A DNA stretch of 52,182 nt from Nocardia araoensis NBRC 100135 (GTDB taxonomy: Bacteria; Actinomycetota; Actinomycetes; Mycobacteriales; Mycobacteriaceae), in the NCBI RefSeq assembly GCF_000308435.1, contig NZ_BAFR01000006.1, positions 1 to 52,182 of the forward strand. Direction: 5' to 3'. Shown one piece after another: positions 36,858-46,352 of the stretch. Each line of letters opens with the position of its first letter. The first letter of the stretch is position 1. The position numbers and the translations under genes are program-made. The notes below the pieces were generated by a model. That model was given only the letters and a program-made list of their open reading frames with translations. It was not told the origin of the DNA and ran no database searches.

Positions 36858-39224
36858 TCAGCGCGGAATCGGGATCGGAATGGGGATCGGTGGCAGCCGG
36901 GGCACGGGAAGTCCCGGGAGGCCCGGCGGCGGCGGAGGCGGCCCCGGCGGCGGCGCGGCCCGGACGGTGCCGTCGCTGATGTAGAGCGTGATCACCGAAC
37001 CGGGGATCGCCGACCCGTTGGGCGCGGTGCCCATGACGGTGCCCTTGGGGCGATCGCCCGCCCCGGTCACCGGCGACACCTGGAAGCCCGCGGCGACCAG
37101 AGCGGAGGTGGCCTCGCCCTGGGTCATGCCGACGACATCGGGTACCTGCGCGTTGTTCGCGCCGCGCACGTACTTGTGGTCCAGCGGGGGCAACCCCGGC
37201 GGCGGGAACAGCGGTATCACCGGCTTGATCGCGTTGAACCAGGTGCGCGCGGGCTCGTTACCGCCGAACAGGTTGCCGTCGCCGCAGTTGCGCAGCGGGA
37301 ACGAGCAGATCTCACCCGGGGTCGGGCTGTCGCCGTAGGCGTAGACCGCGGCGGCCAGAGCGTTCGTGAAGCCGAGGAAGGCCGAGGAGCGGTGGCTTTC
37401 GGTGGTGCCGGTCTTGCCCGACATCGGGAAGTTCCAGCCCACCGACTGAGCCGCGCCCGCCGCCGTGCCGGAGATGTCGTCCTTGCTCATGGCGTTGGCC
37501 AGGGTGTTGGCCAAGCCCGGCTCGACGACCTGCTCGCAGGCCTGCTGGGTCAGCGGCACCTGCTTGCCCTGGCGGTCGACGACCTCCTTGATCGGGTTCG
37601 GCGGGCACCACCGGCCGCCGGACCCGAGCGTCGCGGCGACGTTGGACAGCTCCAGCGGATTGATCGCGACCGGTCCCAGGGTGAACGAGCCGAGGTTCTG
37701 TTCCTTGATCATGTCGGCGAGGCTCTGGTTGCCGTGGCCCGAGGTGCCCGCTTCGGTGAACGAGCGCATGCCGAGCCGGACCGCCATGTCGACGGTCGGG
37801 GTGACGCCGACGGCCTGGATCAACTTGACGAACGCGGTGTTCGGCGACGTGGCCAGCGCCTCGGTCACCGACATGGGCGACTTGTACTTGCCCGCGTTCT
37901 CGACGCAGTAGGTGGCGGGCGGGCAGCCGCGGGCGCCGCCGTTACCCATGCCCTTGGCCTCGAACCGCCCCGGCACGTCGAGTTGGGCGTCGATGCCGAG
38001 CCCCTTCTCCATGGCCGCCGCGGTGGTGAAGATCTTGAAGATCGAGCCCGCGCCGTCGCCGACCATGGAGTACGGCTGTGGTTGCACGGTCTCGTTCGCG
38101 TCCCGGTTCAGGCCGTAGGTGCGGCTGCTGGCCATCGCGAGCACGGGGTGGGTGTCGTGCCCGGGGCCGACCACCGACATGACTTCCGCGATGTTGTCCA
38201 GGTTCGGGTTCGCCGCGTCGGTCACCGCTCGTTTCACCGAGTCCTGCACGGCCGGATCGAGGGTGGTCTTGATCAGGTAGCCGCCCTTCTCGATCTGTTC
38301 GCGGCTGATCCCGGCGTTGGCCAGGTACTCCAGCGCGTAGTCGCAGAAGAAGCCGCGGTCGTTGGCCGCGATGCAGCCGCGCGGCAGGCCCTTGGGTTCG
38401 GGCAGCACGCCCAGCGGCTTGGTCTTCGCCTCGCGGAACTCCTCGGCGCGGCTGGGAATGTTCTGGATCATCGTGTCCAGCACCGTGTTGCGCCTGGCCA
38501 GCACGCCGTCCGGGTTGGTGTAGGGGTTCAGCTTGGAGGAGCTCTGCACCATGCCTGCGAGCATCGCGGCCTGCGAGACGTTCAGTTCGGCCGCGTCCAC
38601 GCCGAAGTAGGTCTTCGCCGCGTCCTGGATGCCGTAGGACGAGTTTCCGAACGGGACGAGGTTGAGGTACCTGGTGAGGATCTCGTCCTTGGTCAGCTGA
38701 CGGTCCAGCGTCAGCGCCATCCGGATCTCCCGGATCTTGCGGGCCGGAGTGGTCTCGATGGCGGCGCGGCGCTCGGCGTCGGTCTTGGCGACCACCAGCA
38801 GCTGGAAGTTCTTCACGTACTGCTGGTCCAGCGTCGAGGCGCCCTGCTGGACCTCGCCGCTGGCGGAGTTGGTGAGGAATGCGCGCAGCGTGCCCTGCCA
38901 GTCGACGCCCTCGTGCTCGGCGAAGCGGCGGTCTTCGATGGACACGATCGCCAGTTTCATGTCGTTGGAGATCCGGTCGCTGGGCACCTCGAATCGGCGC
39001 TGCTCATACAGCCAGGCGATCGGATTGCCCGCCGCGTCGACCATGGTCGAGACCGCGGGCACCGTTCCCTCGACCAGCTCCGAGGAGACGTTGTCGACAG
39101 CGTCGGCGGCACGGTTGGAGACGAACCCGAAGCCGCCGGCGAGCGGGAACAACAACCCGGCGACGAGCACGGAGGCCAGCACGCAGCTACCGGCCAGCCG
39201 CGCGAGCGTATGTGTGATCGGCAC
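36858..39224 (-). CDS. ponA2: Bifunctional penicillin-binding protein with PASTA domain
   Basis: The 788-residue class A PBP polymerises and crosslinks peptidoglycan. After a membrane anchor (about 10-35) come the GT51 transglycosylase with Glu97 (IEDRRFAEHEG) and QGASTLDQQYVKN, then the transpeptidase with Ser394/Lys397 (SIFK), SPN (460-462) and KTGT (604-607). One PASTA domain follows (about 690-755) and a Pro-rich tail ends in IPIPIPIPR. Order next to the metallophosphoesterase and whiB4 matches mycobacterial ponA2. The PASTA domain likely senses muropeptides or directs localisation. Confidence 0.94.
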   Translation of the reverse strand: MPITHTLARLAGSCVLASVLVAGLLFPLAGGFGFVSNRAADAVDNVSSELVEGTVPAVSTMVDAAGNPIAWLYEQRRFEVPSDRISNDMKLAIVSIEDRRFAEHEGVDWQGTLRAFLTNSASGEVQQGASTLDQQYVKNFQLLVVAKTDAERRAAIETTPARKIREIRMALTLDRQLTKDEILTRYLNLVPFGNSSYGIQDAAKTYFGVDAAELNVSQAAMLAGMVQSSSKLNPYTNPDGVLARRNTVLDTMIQNIPSRAEEFREAKTKPLGVLPEPKGLPRGCIAANDRGFFCDYALEYLANAGISREQIEKGGYLIKTTLDPAVQDSVKRAVTDAANPNLDNIAEVMSVVGPGHDTHPVLAMASSRTYGLNRDANETVQPQPYSMVGDGAGSIFKIFTTAAAMEKGLGIDAQLDVPGRFEAKGMGNGGARGCPPATYCVENAGKYKSPMSVTEALATSPNTAFVKLIQAVGVTPTVDMAVRLGMRSFTEAGTSGHGNQSLADMIKEQNLGSFTLGPVAINPLELSNVAATLGSGGRWCPPNPIKEVVDRQGKQVPLTQQACEQVVEPGLANTLANAMSKDDISGTAAGAAQSVGWNFPMSGKTGTTESHRSSAFLGFTNALAAAVYAYGDSPTPGEICSFPLRNCGDGNLFGGNEPARTWFNAIKPVIPLFPPPGLPPLDHKYVRGANNAQVPDVVGMTQGEATSALVAAGFQVSPVTGAGDRPKGTVMGTAPNGSAIPGSVITLYISDGTVRAAPPPGPPPPPPGLPGLPVPRLPPIPIPIPIPR

Positions 39225-39243
39225 GAATCAAGACTACGGGTTG

Positions 39244-39340
39244 CCATTCCGGCGTTCTTGGCGGCATTTGTCCGAAGGGCGGAACTGGTTGTTCAGGAAC
39301 CGGAATGGGCGTGTCGCGTCATCGTGCCCGGCGTGTCGCG
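39244..39340. promoter_or_regulatory. Inverted and direct repeats upstream of ponA2
   Basis: CCATTCCGG (39244-39252) and CCGGAATGG (39300-39308) form a 9-bp inverted repeat, and GCGTGTCGCG occurs at 39309-39318 and 39331-39340, 22 bp apart. Apart from these and the whiB4 promoter, the 39225-39591 spacer shows nothing gene-like. Confidence 0.35.
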
Positions 39341-39453
39341 GGAGGGCGCGCACGCAATCTGCCTGCCCGTCCAGTGCGCGCCCGGCTTTGCAGGGACGGA
39401 CGTACCAAAAAATCTCGAGGTGGTCTTGCGCAAGCGCCATACCTTTACCTAGA

Positions 39454-39482
39454 TTGAGAACCCAGTGTGATAGAGCTAACAC
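39454..39482 (+). promoter_or_regulatory. whiB4 promoter with candidate Crp site
   Basis: TTGAGA (39454-39459) and TAACAC (39477-39482), 17 nt apart, form a possible promoter about 110 bp before whiB4. Overlapping it, GTGTGA-N6-TAACAC (39465-39482) differs at one position from the palindrome GTGTGA-N6-TCACAC, the actinobacterial Crp consensus. A Crp gene lies 5 kb away. Confidence 0.6.
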
Positions 39483-39591
39483 TCAAAGTGGAATGTGGTG
39501 CACTTCGCAGCGGGGTTTGGGTGCTGCGTGGTGACAACGCGATTCTGGAGCGCCGTTGACCCGGTGTTCGGACTGCAAAGGGGCACACCAA

Positions 39592-39915
39592 ATGCACATG
39601 ACAACCCCCATCGCTCGATTGGACGTGGAGCAGGCCGAAGCAAGGATCGCCTGGGTAGCCCAGGCACGATGCAAGGAAGTGGATCCCGATCAGTTGTTCG
39701 TCCGCGGCGCGGCGCAGCGCAAAGCGGCGACGATCTGCAGGCACTGCCCGGTGCTCATGCAGTGCGGTGCCGACGCGCTGGACAATCGCGTCGAGTTCGG
39801 TGTGTGGGGCGGCATGACGGAGCGGCAGCGTCGCGCCCTGTTGAAGCAGCATCCGGAAGTGACCTCGTGGGCCGATTTCTTCCAGGCCCAGCGCCAGCAT
39901 CAAGTGGCGATGTAG
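39592..39915 (+). CDS. whiB4: WhiB family iron-sulfur regulator (WhiB4-like)
   Basis: The 107-residue protein has the four Cys of a WhiB [4Fe-4S] cluster (27, 49, 52, 58; ARCK...CRHCPVLMQC) and the GVWGGMTERQRRALL turn and basic helix. The segment DPDQLFVRGAAQRKAA and the place beside ponA2 and the ArsA pair match mycobacterial WhiB4, a redox- and oxygen-sensitive regulator. AAAGGGG lies 8 nt before ATG 39592; an ATG two codons later is also possible. A Crp-like site overlaps its likely promoter. Confidence 0.93.
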   Translation: MHMTTPIARLDVEQAEARIAWVAQARCKEVDPDQLFVRGAAQRKAATICRHCPVLMQCGADALDNRVEFGVWGGMTERQRRALLKQHPEVTSWADFFQAQRQHQVAM

Positions 39916-40010
39916 CCCCGGCGAAGTCGAAACAGAGCCCGCGGAAGCGGGCTCAGTTTCGTTTCAGGACTGTTATTTCCGTTCGGAGCAATAGCGGATA
40001 CGCCTAAGTA

Positions 40011-41150
40011 TCAGGCGGTCGCGGGCGCCGTACCGGCGAGCTGATCACCGACGGCGCGCAGCGCGTCGAGGTCGGACACTTCGAACGGAAGCGCGGTGAC
40101 CGACACGATCGGCACCCGCGGATGGGCGCCGGTGAAGCGGTGCAGTAGATGCTGTTCCCGCTTATCGGTGGCGACCCGGCGGGCGTGCACCCGCAACACC
40201 GCCGCGGTGAGTGGATCGGAGTCCGCCACCTGGTCGGCGGCGGTGAGCGCGTGATCGGCGGGCAGCGAGCTCAGCACGGGATGGGTGCGGTTGAGCACCA
40301 GGCCCGCCAGCGGCATGCGCTCGGTGGAGAGGCGGTCGACGAAGAACGAAGCCTCCCGCAGCGCGTCCGGCTCCGGCGCAGCCACCACGAGGAAATGCGT
40401 GCCCGGCTTCGACAGCATCGCGAAGGTGCGCTCGGCCCGCTCCTGGAAGCCGCCGAACAGCGACTCCAGGGATTGCAGGAAGTTCGACGCGTCCTTGAGC
40501 ATCTGCCCCCCGACGACGGTGGACACACCGCGCACCGCCAGGCTCATCGCCCCGGTCACGAGCCGGGTCACGCCACGGCCGGGAGCCATGATCACCCGGA
40601 TCATCCGGCCGTTGAGGAAGTTGCCCAGTCGCTTCGGGGCGTCCAGGAAGTCGAGAGCGTTGCGCGAGGGCGGCGTGTCGACCACGATCAGGTCCCATTC
40701 CCCGCGGTGGGCCAGCTGGCCCAGCTTCTCCATCGCCATGTATTCCTGTGTGCCGCCGAAGGAGGAGGCGACCGTCTGATAGAAGGGGTTGGCGAAGATC
40801 TGCTCCGCTTTCTCTCCGCTGGTGTGCTCGAGCACCATGTCGTCGAACGTGCGGCGCATGTTGAGCATCATCGCGTGCAGCTCGCCCTTGGCCTCCGGCC
40901 CCAGCGCCACCCGCTGCGGGTTGTTGCCGAGGTCGGCGACGCCCAGTGACTGAGCCAGTCGGCGCGCGGGGTCGATGGTGAGCACCACGACCTTGCGCCC
41001 CTGTTCGGCGGCGCGCAGCGCGATGGCGGCGGCGGTGGTCGTCTTGCCGACGCCGCCGGAGCCGCAACAGACCACCACGCGCGCCGACGGGTCGGCGATG
41101 ATCCGCGAAATATTCAGCGGGGCAGCCGGGGGATGGGTCGGCGTGCTCAT
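40011..41150 (-). CDS. ArsA/Get3-like ATPase (second gene of pair)
   Basis: The 379-residue protein has a deviant Walker [11 protein letters not shown] near residue 30, the switch [12 protein letters not shown], and [20 protein letters not shown] at the Walker B/switch region, as in ArsA and Get3 anion-pump or membrane-protein-targeting ATPases. It corresponds to mycobacterial Rv3680. Its ATG overlaps the stop of the upstream partner by ATGA (41147-41150), so the two are made together and probably form a heteromeric ATPase. Arsenite transport is unlikely since no ArsB or ArsR is nearby. Confidence 0.92.
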   Translation of the reverse strand: MSTPTHPPAAPLNISRIIADPSARVVVCCGSGGVGKTTTAAAIALRAAEQGRKVVVLTIDPARRLAQSLGVADLGNNPQRVALGPEAKGELHAMMLNMRRTFDDMVLEHTSGEKAEQIFANPFYQTVASSFGGTQEYMAMEKLGQLAHRGEWDLIVVDTPPSRNALDFLDAPKRLGNFLNGRMIRVIMAPGRGVTRLVTGAMSLAVRGVSTVVGGQMLKDASNFLQSLESLFGGFQERAERTFAMLSKPGTHFLVVAAPEPDALREASFFVDRLSTERMPLAGLVLNRTHPVLSSLPADHALTAADQVADSDPLTAAVLRVHARRVATDKREQHLLHRFTGAHPRVPIVSVTALPFEVSDLDALRAVGDQLAGTAPATA

Positions 41151-42184
41151 CGGACTCCCTGTGCGGTGAGGTGTTCGGCTAGTTCGTACAGCCCGCCGAG
41201 GTCCATTCCGTCGGGAAGGGCGGGCAAGTAGAGCCGGGAGATGTCGACCTTCGCCAGTTCTTCGGCGCTGTCGTCCTGTGCTTGCAGAGTCGCGGAGTGC
41301 TCCATCGTTTCGGTGAGCAGCCCCTGGAAGTCGCTGTCCGGGAGGCTGATCCCCGCGGAGTCCAGGCCCGCGCGAATCGCGTCGGCGTCCAGATCACCCT
41401 CGGCGGCCCGGGCGCGCAGCTCGGGCGGGAGCTGCCCCTCGGTCGCCCGGTTCACGATGACGGTGCCGATGCGCAGGTCCGCGGCGGTGAGTTCGGCGAC
41501 GGCGTCGGCGGTTTCCTGCACCGGTAGCGCCTCCAGCAGTGTGACCAGGTGAATCATGGTCTGGTCGGAGTGCAGCAGTTGTGAGACGCCCTCGGCCTGC
41601 GACGCGATCGGCCCGCCCTTGGCCACCTCCGCCATCGCCTTGGTGACGTCGAGAAAGCCGGCGATCCGGCCGGTGGGCGGAGCGTCGACCACGATTTCGT
41701 CGTAGACCCGTTTGCCGGACTTGTCCACCCGAACCGCGCACTCCTTGATCTTGCCGGTCAGGATGACGTCGCGCAGACCCGGCGCGATCGTGGTGACGAA
41801 CTCGATGGCGCCCATCCTCCGCATCGCGCGGCCCGCGAAGCCGAGGTTGTAGAACATGTCGAGGTATTCGAGGAAAGCGTGCTCGATGTCGAGGGCCAGC
41901 GCGACCACCTCGCCACCGCCGTCCGCGGTGGCGATCCGTGTCTCGGTCGGCGGCAGCGGCGGCAGATCGAACAGTTGCGCGATCGATTGCCTGCTCTCCA
42001 CCTCGACCAACAGCACCCGGCGCCCGCCGGCGGCGAGCGCCAAGGCCAGCGCCGCGGCGACCGTCGACTTGCCCGTGCCTCCCTTGCCGGAGACGTAGTG
42101 CAAGCGGGCCTGTTCAGCGCGCTTCGGCCACCTTGCGCCCACTCCCGGCTCCTCCGAAAGCGGCACTGCTGTTGGTACTCCCAC
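41147..42184 (-). CDS. ArsA/Get3-like ATPase (first gene of pair)
   Basis: The 345-residue protein carries Walker [31 protein letters not shown], and [20 protein letters not shown]. It corresponds to mycobacterial Rv3679, whose product pairs with Rv3680. I place the start at GTG 42184 ([12 protein letters not shown]), because the open frame upstream to 42280 is Arg-rich and unlike the family. TATAGG sits about 9 nt before the GTG and there is no Shine-Dalgarno, so the message may be leaderless. Confidence 0.9.
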   Translation of the reverse strand: MGVPTAVPLSEEPGVGARWPKRAEQARLHYVSGKGGTGKSTVAAALALALAAGGRRVLLVEVESRQSIAQLFDLPPLPPTETRIATADGGGEVVALALDIEHAFLEYLDMFYNLGFAGRAMRRMGAIEFVTTIAPGLRDVILTGKIKECAVRVDKSGKRVYDEIVVDAPPTGRIAGFLDVTKAMAEVAKGGPIASQAEGVSQLLHSDQTMIHLVTLLEALPVQETADAVAELTAADLRIGTVIVNRATEGQLPPELRARAAEGDLDADAIRAGLDSAGISLPDSDFQGLLTETMEHSATLQAQDDSAEELAKVDISRLYLPALPDGMDLGGLYELAEHLTAQGVR

Positions 42185-42411
42185 GATCGCGAGCCTATAA
42201 CTGGTTCGCCGCCGCGGGGCACGGGCCGTACCAGACGGGTGAGTCGAAGGGCGCGCCTCCCTGCGACGACGGCGACGCATGTCGAGTTCCTCACGTGACC
42301 GTGCCGGCGCAGCTCCCGGTAGCGGACGCGGCCGTACCGCCTGTGGCTTTCGGCGCTCCCGACTCCAGTTCGCGGCTCCGAGAATCGGTGGCTGCCCCGG
42401 ACCGCCGCGCT

Positions 42412-42668
42412 ACCTCGATCCACGGGTAGGCGCGGTACGTCGCCCACACAGCCGATTCGGCGTGGCTCCGGCTCGGGCAAAGCGAGACCGGCTGTTCATT
42501 CCCCGCGGCCCCGAGCTCTGTCCGAACAACGCGACAAGATCGGCAGCAATATCGCGATGACGTCGCGAAACCACCTCGATCCCGGGTAGCGCGACTCCCG
42601 CCCCACGCGCCCAGCGCACCCGAACCACGAGGCTCGCAAACGAACGCGCCCAGCGCACCTCAACCACG
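42412..42668. repeat. Degenerate direct repeats in the 42.2-42.8 kb spacer
   Basis: Two units of 25 bp (42605-42629 and 42644-42668, period 39) share ACGCGCCCAGCGCACC and AACCACG. A second pair (42412-42434 and 42573-42593) shares ACCTCGATCC and GGGTAG. No convincing gene occupies 42185-42842. Confidence 0.65.
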
Positions 42669-42700
42669 TCTTTCGAGCGAAGCGAGACCGAGCCTGTCCC

Positions 42701-42816
42701 GTTCGCGGCCCGGCTCGCGTGTGCTCGGCCGCCGCGTCCGCGACGAAGGAGCAAGCGGCGGTCGCGCACACGCGAGCCACAAAGGGGCCGCGAACACGCC
42801 GCGACGAAGTCGCGGC
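42701..42816. repeat. Long imperfect inverted repeat and hairpin (REP-like)
   Basis: Arms 42701-42735 and 42755-42795 pair over about 33 bp, with a 7-nt bulge in the right arm. A perfect 8-bp hairpin (42798-42805 with 42809-42816) follows. The right arm contains AAAGGGGCCGCGAAC (42781-42795), which also forms part of the terminator at 36814-36828, so this is probably a dispersed repeat family. Confidence 0.65.
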
Positions 42817-42842
42817 AATCAGACAGAGCTACGCTCTCGCAC

Positions 42843-43004
42843 ATGAGTGATACGACCTTGTGGGAGTACGCGACCGTCCCGCTGCTGACGCACGCGACGA
42901 AGCAGATTCTGGATCAGTGGGGAGCCGACGGCTGGGAGCTGGTCACCGTGCTGCCCGGCCCGACCGGTGAACAGCACGTCGCCTACCTCAAGCGGCCCAA
43001 GTAG
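42843..43004 (+). CDS. DUF4177 small protein
   Basis: The 53-residue protein (LWEYATVPLLTHATKQILDQWGADGWELVTVLPG) matches the DUF4177 pattern, a small beta-beta-alpha fold of unknown function. It stands 17 bp before the RidA gene, as the corresponding small gene does in mycobacteria (Rv3678A position). No strong ribosome site is visible. Confidence 0.8.
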   Translation: MSDTTLWEYATVPLLTHATKQILDQWGADGWELVTVLPGPTGEQHVAYLKRPK

Positions 43005-43021
43005 CGAAGGAGGGTGACGCA

Positions 43022-43480
43022 GTGACCCAGTGGGAGAAGAACCTCGCCGAACTCGGAATCACCCTGCCCCCGGTCGCGGCCCCGGTCGCGGCCTACATTC
43101 CGGCGATCCGCACCGGGTCGCTCGTCTACACCTCCGGTCAGCTGCCGTTCGTGAACGGCGAGCTGTCCGCGGTCGGCAAGGTCGGCGCGGAGGTCTCGGT
43201 GGAGGCGGCCAAGGAAGCCGCCCGGCTGTGCGCGCTCAACGCGCTGGCCGCGGTGCACGATCTGGTCGGGCTGGACGCGGTGGTGCGGATCGTGAAGGTG
43301 GTCGGATTCGTCGCCTCGGCACCCGGTTTCGCCGATCAGCCGGTGGTGATCAACGGTGCGTCGGAGTTCCTCGGTCAGGTCTTCGGTGACGCGGGCAAGC
43401 ACGCGCGCTCGGCCGTCGGTGTCTCGGAACTGCCCCGCAACACTCCGGTCGAAGTCGAACTGATCGCCGAGGTGCGCTAG
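43022..43480 (+). CDS. RidA family protein
   Basis: The 152-residue protein is a YjgF/RidA-like trimeric enamine/imine deaminase candidate: AAYIPAIRTGSLVYTSGQLPFVNGELSAVGKVG at the N-terminus, AARLCALNALAAVHDLVGLD in the middle, and DAGKHARSAVGVSELPRNTPVEVELIAEV at the C-terminus. The catalytic Arg of RidA (in NxxR/GR region) reads KHARSA, so the fold is certain and the activity is likely but unproven. AAGGAGG precedes the GTG start. Operon with DUF4177 and the MBL-fold gene. Confidence 0.92.
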   Translation: MTQWEKNLAELGITLPPVAAPVAAYIPAIRTGSLVYTSGQLPFVNGELSAVGKVGAEVSVEAAKEAARLCALNALAAVHDLVGLDAVVRIVKVVGFVASAPGFADQPVVINGASEFLGQVFGDAGKHARSAVGVSELPRNTPVEVELIAEVR

Positions 43481-43519
43481 ACCGGAATTGTCGGCTCCGT
43501 TTCTATCCGAGGTTTTGCG

Positions 43520-44311
43520 ATGACGTTGACACACCCCGCCTACGGGCAGCTCCGGCAGGTCACCGAGACGGCGGCGGTGCTGCTCGCCGACAATCCCGGA
43601 CAGATGACCCTGGAGGGAACGAACACCTGGATCCTGCGCGCGCCGGGGCGGTCGGACTGTGTGGTGGTGGACCCGGGGCCGAAGGACGAGTCGCACAGCG
43701 CCGCGATCGCCGAGGCGACCGGCGGCCGGGTCGCCCTCACCTTGATCACCCATCGCCATCACGACCACACCGGCGGTATCGATCGGCTCGTCGAGCTGAC
43801 CGGGGCGCCGGTGCGCGCCAAGGATTCCGGCTTCCTGCGCGGCTCGGACGCCCCGCTCGTCGACGGTGAGGTGATCGAGGCCGCGGGCCTGCGGATCGCC
43901 GTGCTCGACACGCCGGGCCACACGGGTGACTCGGTGAGTTTCGTGCTCGACGACGCGATACTGACCGGCGACACCATCCTCGGCGCGGGCACCACCGTGC
44001 TCGACTCGAGCGACGGCACGCTGGCCGACTATCTGTCCTCGCTGGACCGGCTGGTCGAAGCGGGCAAGGGCAAGGCGCTGCTTCCTGCGCACGGGCCCGA
44101 TCATCCGGATCTCGAGCCGGTGGCGCGTTACTACATCGCGCATCGGCACGAGCGCCTCGATCAGGTGCGGGAGGCGCTGCGGACGCTCGGCTCGGATGCG
44201 GGCGCGATGGCGGTCGTACGGCGCGTGTACGCCGACGTGGACAAGCGGCTGTGGCCCGCGGCGCGCAGTTCGGTGCAGGCGCAACTGGACTACCTGCGCG
44301 TGCACGGCTAG
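43520..44311 (+). CDS. Metallo-beta-lactamase-fold hydrolase
   Basis: The 263-residue protein has THRHHDHTGG (HxHxDH zinc site), DTPGHTGDSVSF, and the later LLPAHGPDHPDLEPVARYYIAHRHERLDQV, the layout of LACTB2-like MBL proteins (Rv3677c position in mycobacteria). Homologues are ribonucleases or thioester hydrolases rather than antibiotic-degrading enzymes. The role here is unassigned. Confidence 0.9.
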   Translation: MTLTHPAYGQLRQVTETAAVLLADNPGQMTLEGTNTWILRAPGRSDCVVVDPGPKDESHSAAIAEATGGRVALTLITHRHHDHTGGIDRLVELTGAPVRAKDSGFLRGSDAPLVDGEVIEAAGLRIAVLDTPGHTGDSVSFVLDDAILTGDTILGAGTTVLDSSDGTLADYLSSLDRLVEAGKGKALLPAHGPDHPDLEPVARYYIAHRHERLDQVREALRTLGSDAGAMAVVRRVYADVDKRLWPAARSSVQAQLDYLRVHG

Positions 44312-44323
44312 CGGGAGCGACAC

Positions 44324-44358
44324 AACGCCGGGTTCAGTGGAGCGCTGAACCCGGCGTT
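44324..44358. terminator. Bidirectional terminator between the MBL gene and crp
   Basis: A 14-bp perfect stem (44324-44337 with 44345-44358) ends in TTTCGTCG on the plus strand and serves the convergent genes. Confidence 0.85.
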
Positions 44359-44377
44359 TCGTCGTATGGGTGCTCGT

Positions 44378-45052
44378 TTACCGGGCGCGGCGGGCCAGGC
44401 GCTCGGAATCGGAGATGAGCACGCTCTTGCCCTCCAGCCGCAGCCAGCCGCGATGCGCGAAGTCGGCGAGCGCCTTGTTCACGGTCTCGCGGGAGGCGCC
44501 GACCAGCTGGGCGATCTCCTCCTGGGTCAGGTCGTGGGTGACGCGCAGCGCGCCCGCCTCTTGCGTGCCGAAGCGCTGCGCGAGCTGCAGCAGCGCCTTG
44601 GCGACGCGGCCGGGCACGTCGGTGAAGATCAGGTCGGCCAGGTTGTTGTTGGTCCGGCGCAGGCGGCGGGCGAGGACGCGGAGCAGTTGCTCGGCGATCT
44701 CCGGCCGCTGGTCGATCCAGGTCTTGAGGGCGTCGCGGTCCATCGTCACCGCGCGTACCTCGGTCACCGTGGTGGCGGTGGAGGTGCGCGGACCGGGGTC
44801 GAAGATGGACAGCTCGCCGAACATGTCGGACGGGCCCATGATGGTCAGCAGATTCTCGCGCCCATCGGGCGAACGGCGTCCGATCTTCACCTTGCCGGAC
44901 GTGATGATGTACAGCCGGTCACCCGGCTCACCCTCGTTGAAGATGACATGACCGCGCGGGAAATCCACCGGCTGAAGTTGCTTGGCGAGGGCGGCCACCG
45001 CAGTGGGCTCGACGCCCTGGAAGATGCCTGCTCTGGCGAGGGCCTCGTCCAC
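44378..45052 (-). CDS. crp: Crp/Fnr family global regulator
   Basis: The 224-residue protein is very close to mycobacterial Crp (Rv3676). It has the cAMP-binding beta barrel with [18 protein letters not shown], where the ribose/phosphate ligands are found, a long dimerisation helix, and the winged helix ([30 protein letters not shown]). It starts at GTG 45052, giving the standard [16 protein letters not shown]. It should bind TGTGA-N6-TCACA-like sites and controls respiratory and redox genes in relatives. A candidate site is at whiB4. Confidence 0.97.
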   Translation of the reverse strand: MDEALARAGIFQGVEPTAVAALAKQLQPVDFPRGHVIFNEGEPGDRLYIITSGKVKIGRRSPDGRENLLTIMGPSDMFGELSIFDPGPRTSTATTVTEVRAVTMDRDALKTWIDQRPEIAEQLLRVLARRLRRTNNNLADLIFTDVPGRVAKALLQLAQRFGTQEAGALRVTHDLTQEEIAQLVGASRETVNKALADFAHRGWLRLEGKSVLISDSERLARRAR

Positions 45053-45123
45053 GAATGTGCTCCTTAGGGAAATGGCTCTGTACCGGACCGAAGCGACTCG
45101 GCCAACAGCGCAGTCTACGCGGC

Positions 45124-45142
45124 GTCACTACAGCGTAGTGAC
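45124..45142. promoter_or_regulatory. Palindrome upstream of crp
   Basis: GTCACTAC and GTAGTGAC (45124-45131, 45135-45142) are perfect inverted arms with a 3-nt gap, 71 bp upstream of the crp start. The TCAC/GTGA orientation is opposite to a Crp site, so this is either another regulator's site or a weak terminator for the small gene upstream. Confidence 0.45.
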
Positions 45143-45184
45143 GGACACCACGTAACGAGTGGATTGCGCGACACTCGCGCCGCC

Positions 45185-45427
45185 TCAGCTCGCGCGGGCC
45201 ACGTCCATCTCCTCGCCGCGGGAGCGGCGCTTGCGCATCCGGGCAACGGCGGCGGGCAGACCGAGTTTCGTCAGCTCCTTCACCTCGGCGTTGCTTGCCT
45301 TGTCCAGGTACTGCTGAACCTCTTCGTCGGGTTCGAGAAGCTTGCGGAGCCGGTTCTCGACCCGCTCCATACCCAGTGCGAACAGCATCAGCACCACTGG
45401 GAAGAGCACCACAGCGAGTCCTTGCAT
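45185..45427 (-). CDS. Small membrane protein upstream of crp
   Basis: The 80-residue protein has one N-terminal membrane helix ([18 protein letters not shown]) and a charged, helical cytoplasmic tail ([45 protein letters not shown]). It occupies the place of mycobacterial Rv3675. Function is unknown. There is no ribosome site, but a TTTACT box precedes the ATG by 7 nt, so the mRNA may be leaderless. Confidence 0.7.
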   Translation of the reverse strand: MQGLAVVLFPVVLMLFALGMERVENRLRKLLEPDEEVQQYLDKASNAEVKELTKLGLPAAVARMRKRRSRGEEMDVARAS

Positions 45428-45518
45428 GACGAGCAGTAAACACCGTCGAGGTCTCAGATGGAACACGGCAACTGAACTGGAAGGGCAACGTTGTCCGGCG
45501 GTTCCGTATGGTGGACGC

Positions 45519-46352
45519 GTGCGCGTCTCCCCCTCCACCGCCTCCGGGAACGGGCTTCCGCCCGGCTCCGAGCCCTCCGGAACGCCGCCGGTCGCCGCCG
45601 CGGCTCCGAAACGGAAAACCAGGGCACGACAGGCGGAAACCCGGCTCGGGCTGGTTCGTCGCGCGCGCCGGATGAACCGGGAACTGGCGACCGCTTTCCC
45701 CGACGCGCACTGCGAACTGGATTTCACCACACCGCTGGAATTGGCGGTGGCGACGATACTTTCGGCGCAGTGCACCGACGAGCGCGTGAATCTCACCACG
45801 CCCGCGCTGTTCGCCCGCTACCCGGACGCCCGGGCCTACGCCGAGGCAAATCGCGCGGAGCTGGAGGAATACATCCGCCCGACGGGGTTCTTCCGGAACA
45901 AAGCCTCCTCCCTGATCGGACTCGGCCAAGCGCTGCTGGAACGTCACGACGGTGAATTGCCTCACACCCTGACCGAACTGGTCCAGCTGCCCGGCATCGG
46001 GCGCAAGACCGCCAACGTCATCCTCGGCAACGCGTTCGGGGTCCCCGGCATCACGGTCGACACCCACTTCGGCCGCTTGGTGCGCCGCTGGGGATGGACC
46101 GAGGAGGAGGACCCGGTCAAGGTCGAGCACATCGTCGGCGCGCTGATCGAGCGCAAGGAATGGACGATCCTCTCGCACCGGGTCATCTTCCACGGACGGC
46201 GCGTCTGCCATTCCCGCAAGCCCGCGTGCGGCGCGTGCGTCCTCGTCAAAGACTGTCCGTCGTTCGGGATCGGGCCGACCGATCCGGAAGCCGCGGCCAA
46301 GTTGGTGAAGGGGCCGGAGCGGGAGCATCTGCTCGAGCTGGTGGGCCGGTGA
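45519..46352 (+). CDS. nth: Endonuclease III
   Basis: Nth removes oxidised pyrimidines from DNA and cleaves abasic sites. The 277-residue protein has the helix-hairpin-helix with catalytic Lys ([12 protein letters not shown]), the catalytic Asp in ITVDTHFGR, and the [4Fe-4S] loop C-x6-C-x2-C-x5-C ([17 protein letters not shown]). Compared with mycobacterial Nth it has about 30 extra Pro/Ala-rich N-terminal residues. GTG 45519 has a TATGGT box 5 nt upstream, suggesting leaderless initiation; a later start would remove the extension. It leads the nth-tlpA-nudix-marP operon. Confidence 0.92.
   Translation: MRVSPSTASGNGLPPGSEPSGTPPVAAAAPKRKTRARQAETRLGLVRRARRMNRELATAFPDAHCELDFTTPLELAVATILSAQCTDERVNLTTPALFARYPDARAYAEANRAELEEYIRPTGFFRNKASSLIGLGQALLERHDGELPHTLTELVQLPGIGRKTANVILGNAFGVPGITVDTHFGRLVRRWGWTEEEDPVKVEHIVGALIERKEWTILSHRVIFHGRRVCHSRKPACGACVLVKDCPSFGIGPTDPEAAAKLVKGPEREHLLELVGR

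Noticed and set aside
45124..45142. Palindrome before crp as a Crp autoregulatory site
   Set aside because: Arms read GTCACTAC/GTAGTGAC, with TCAC first and GTGA second, the reverse of the Crp half-site order and spacing.
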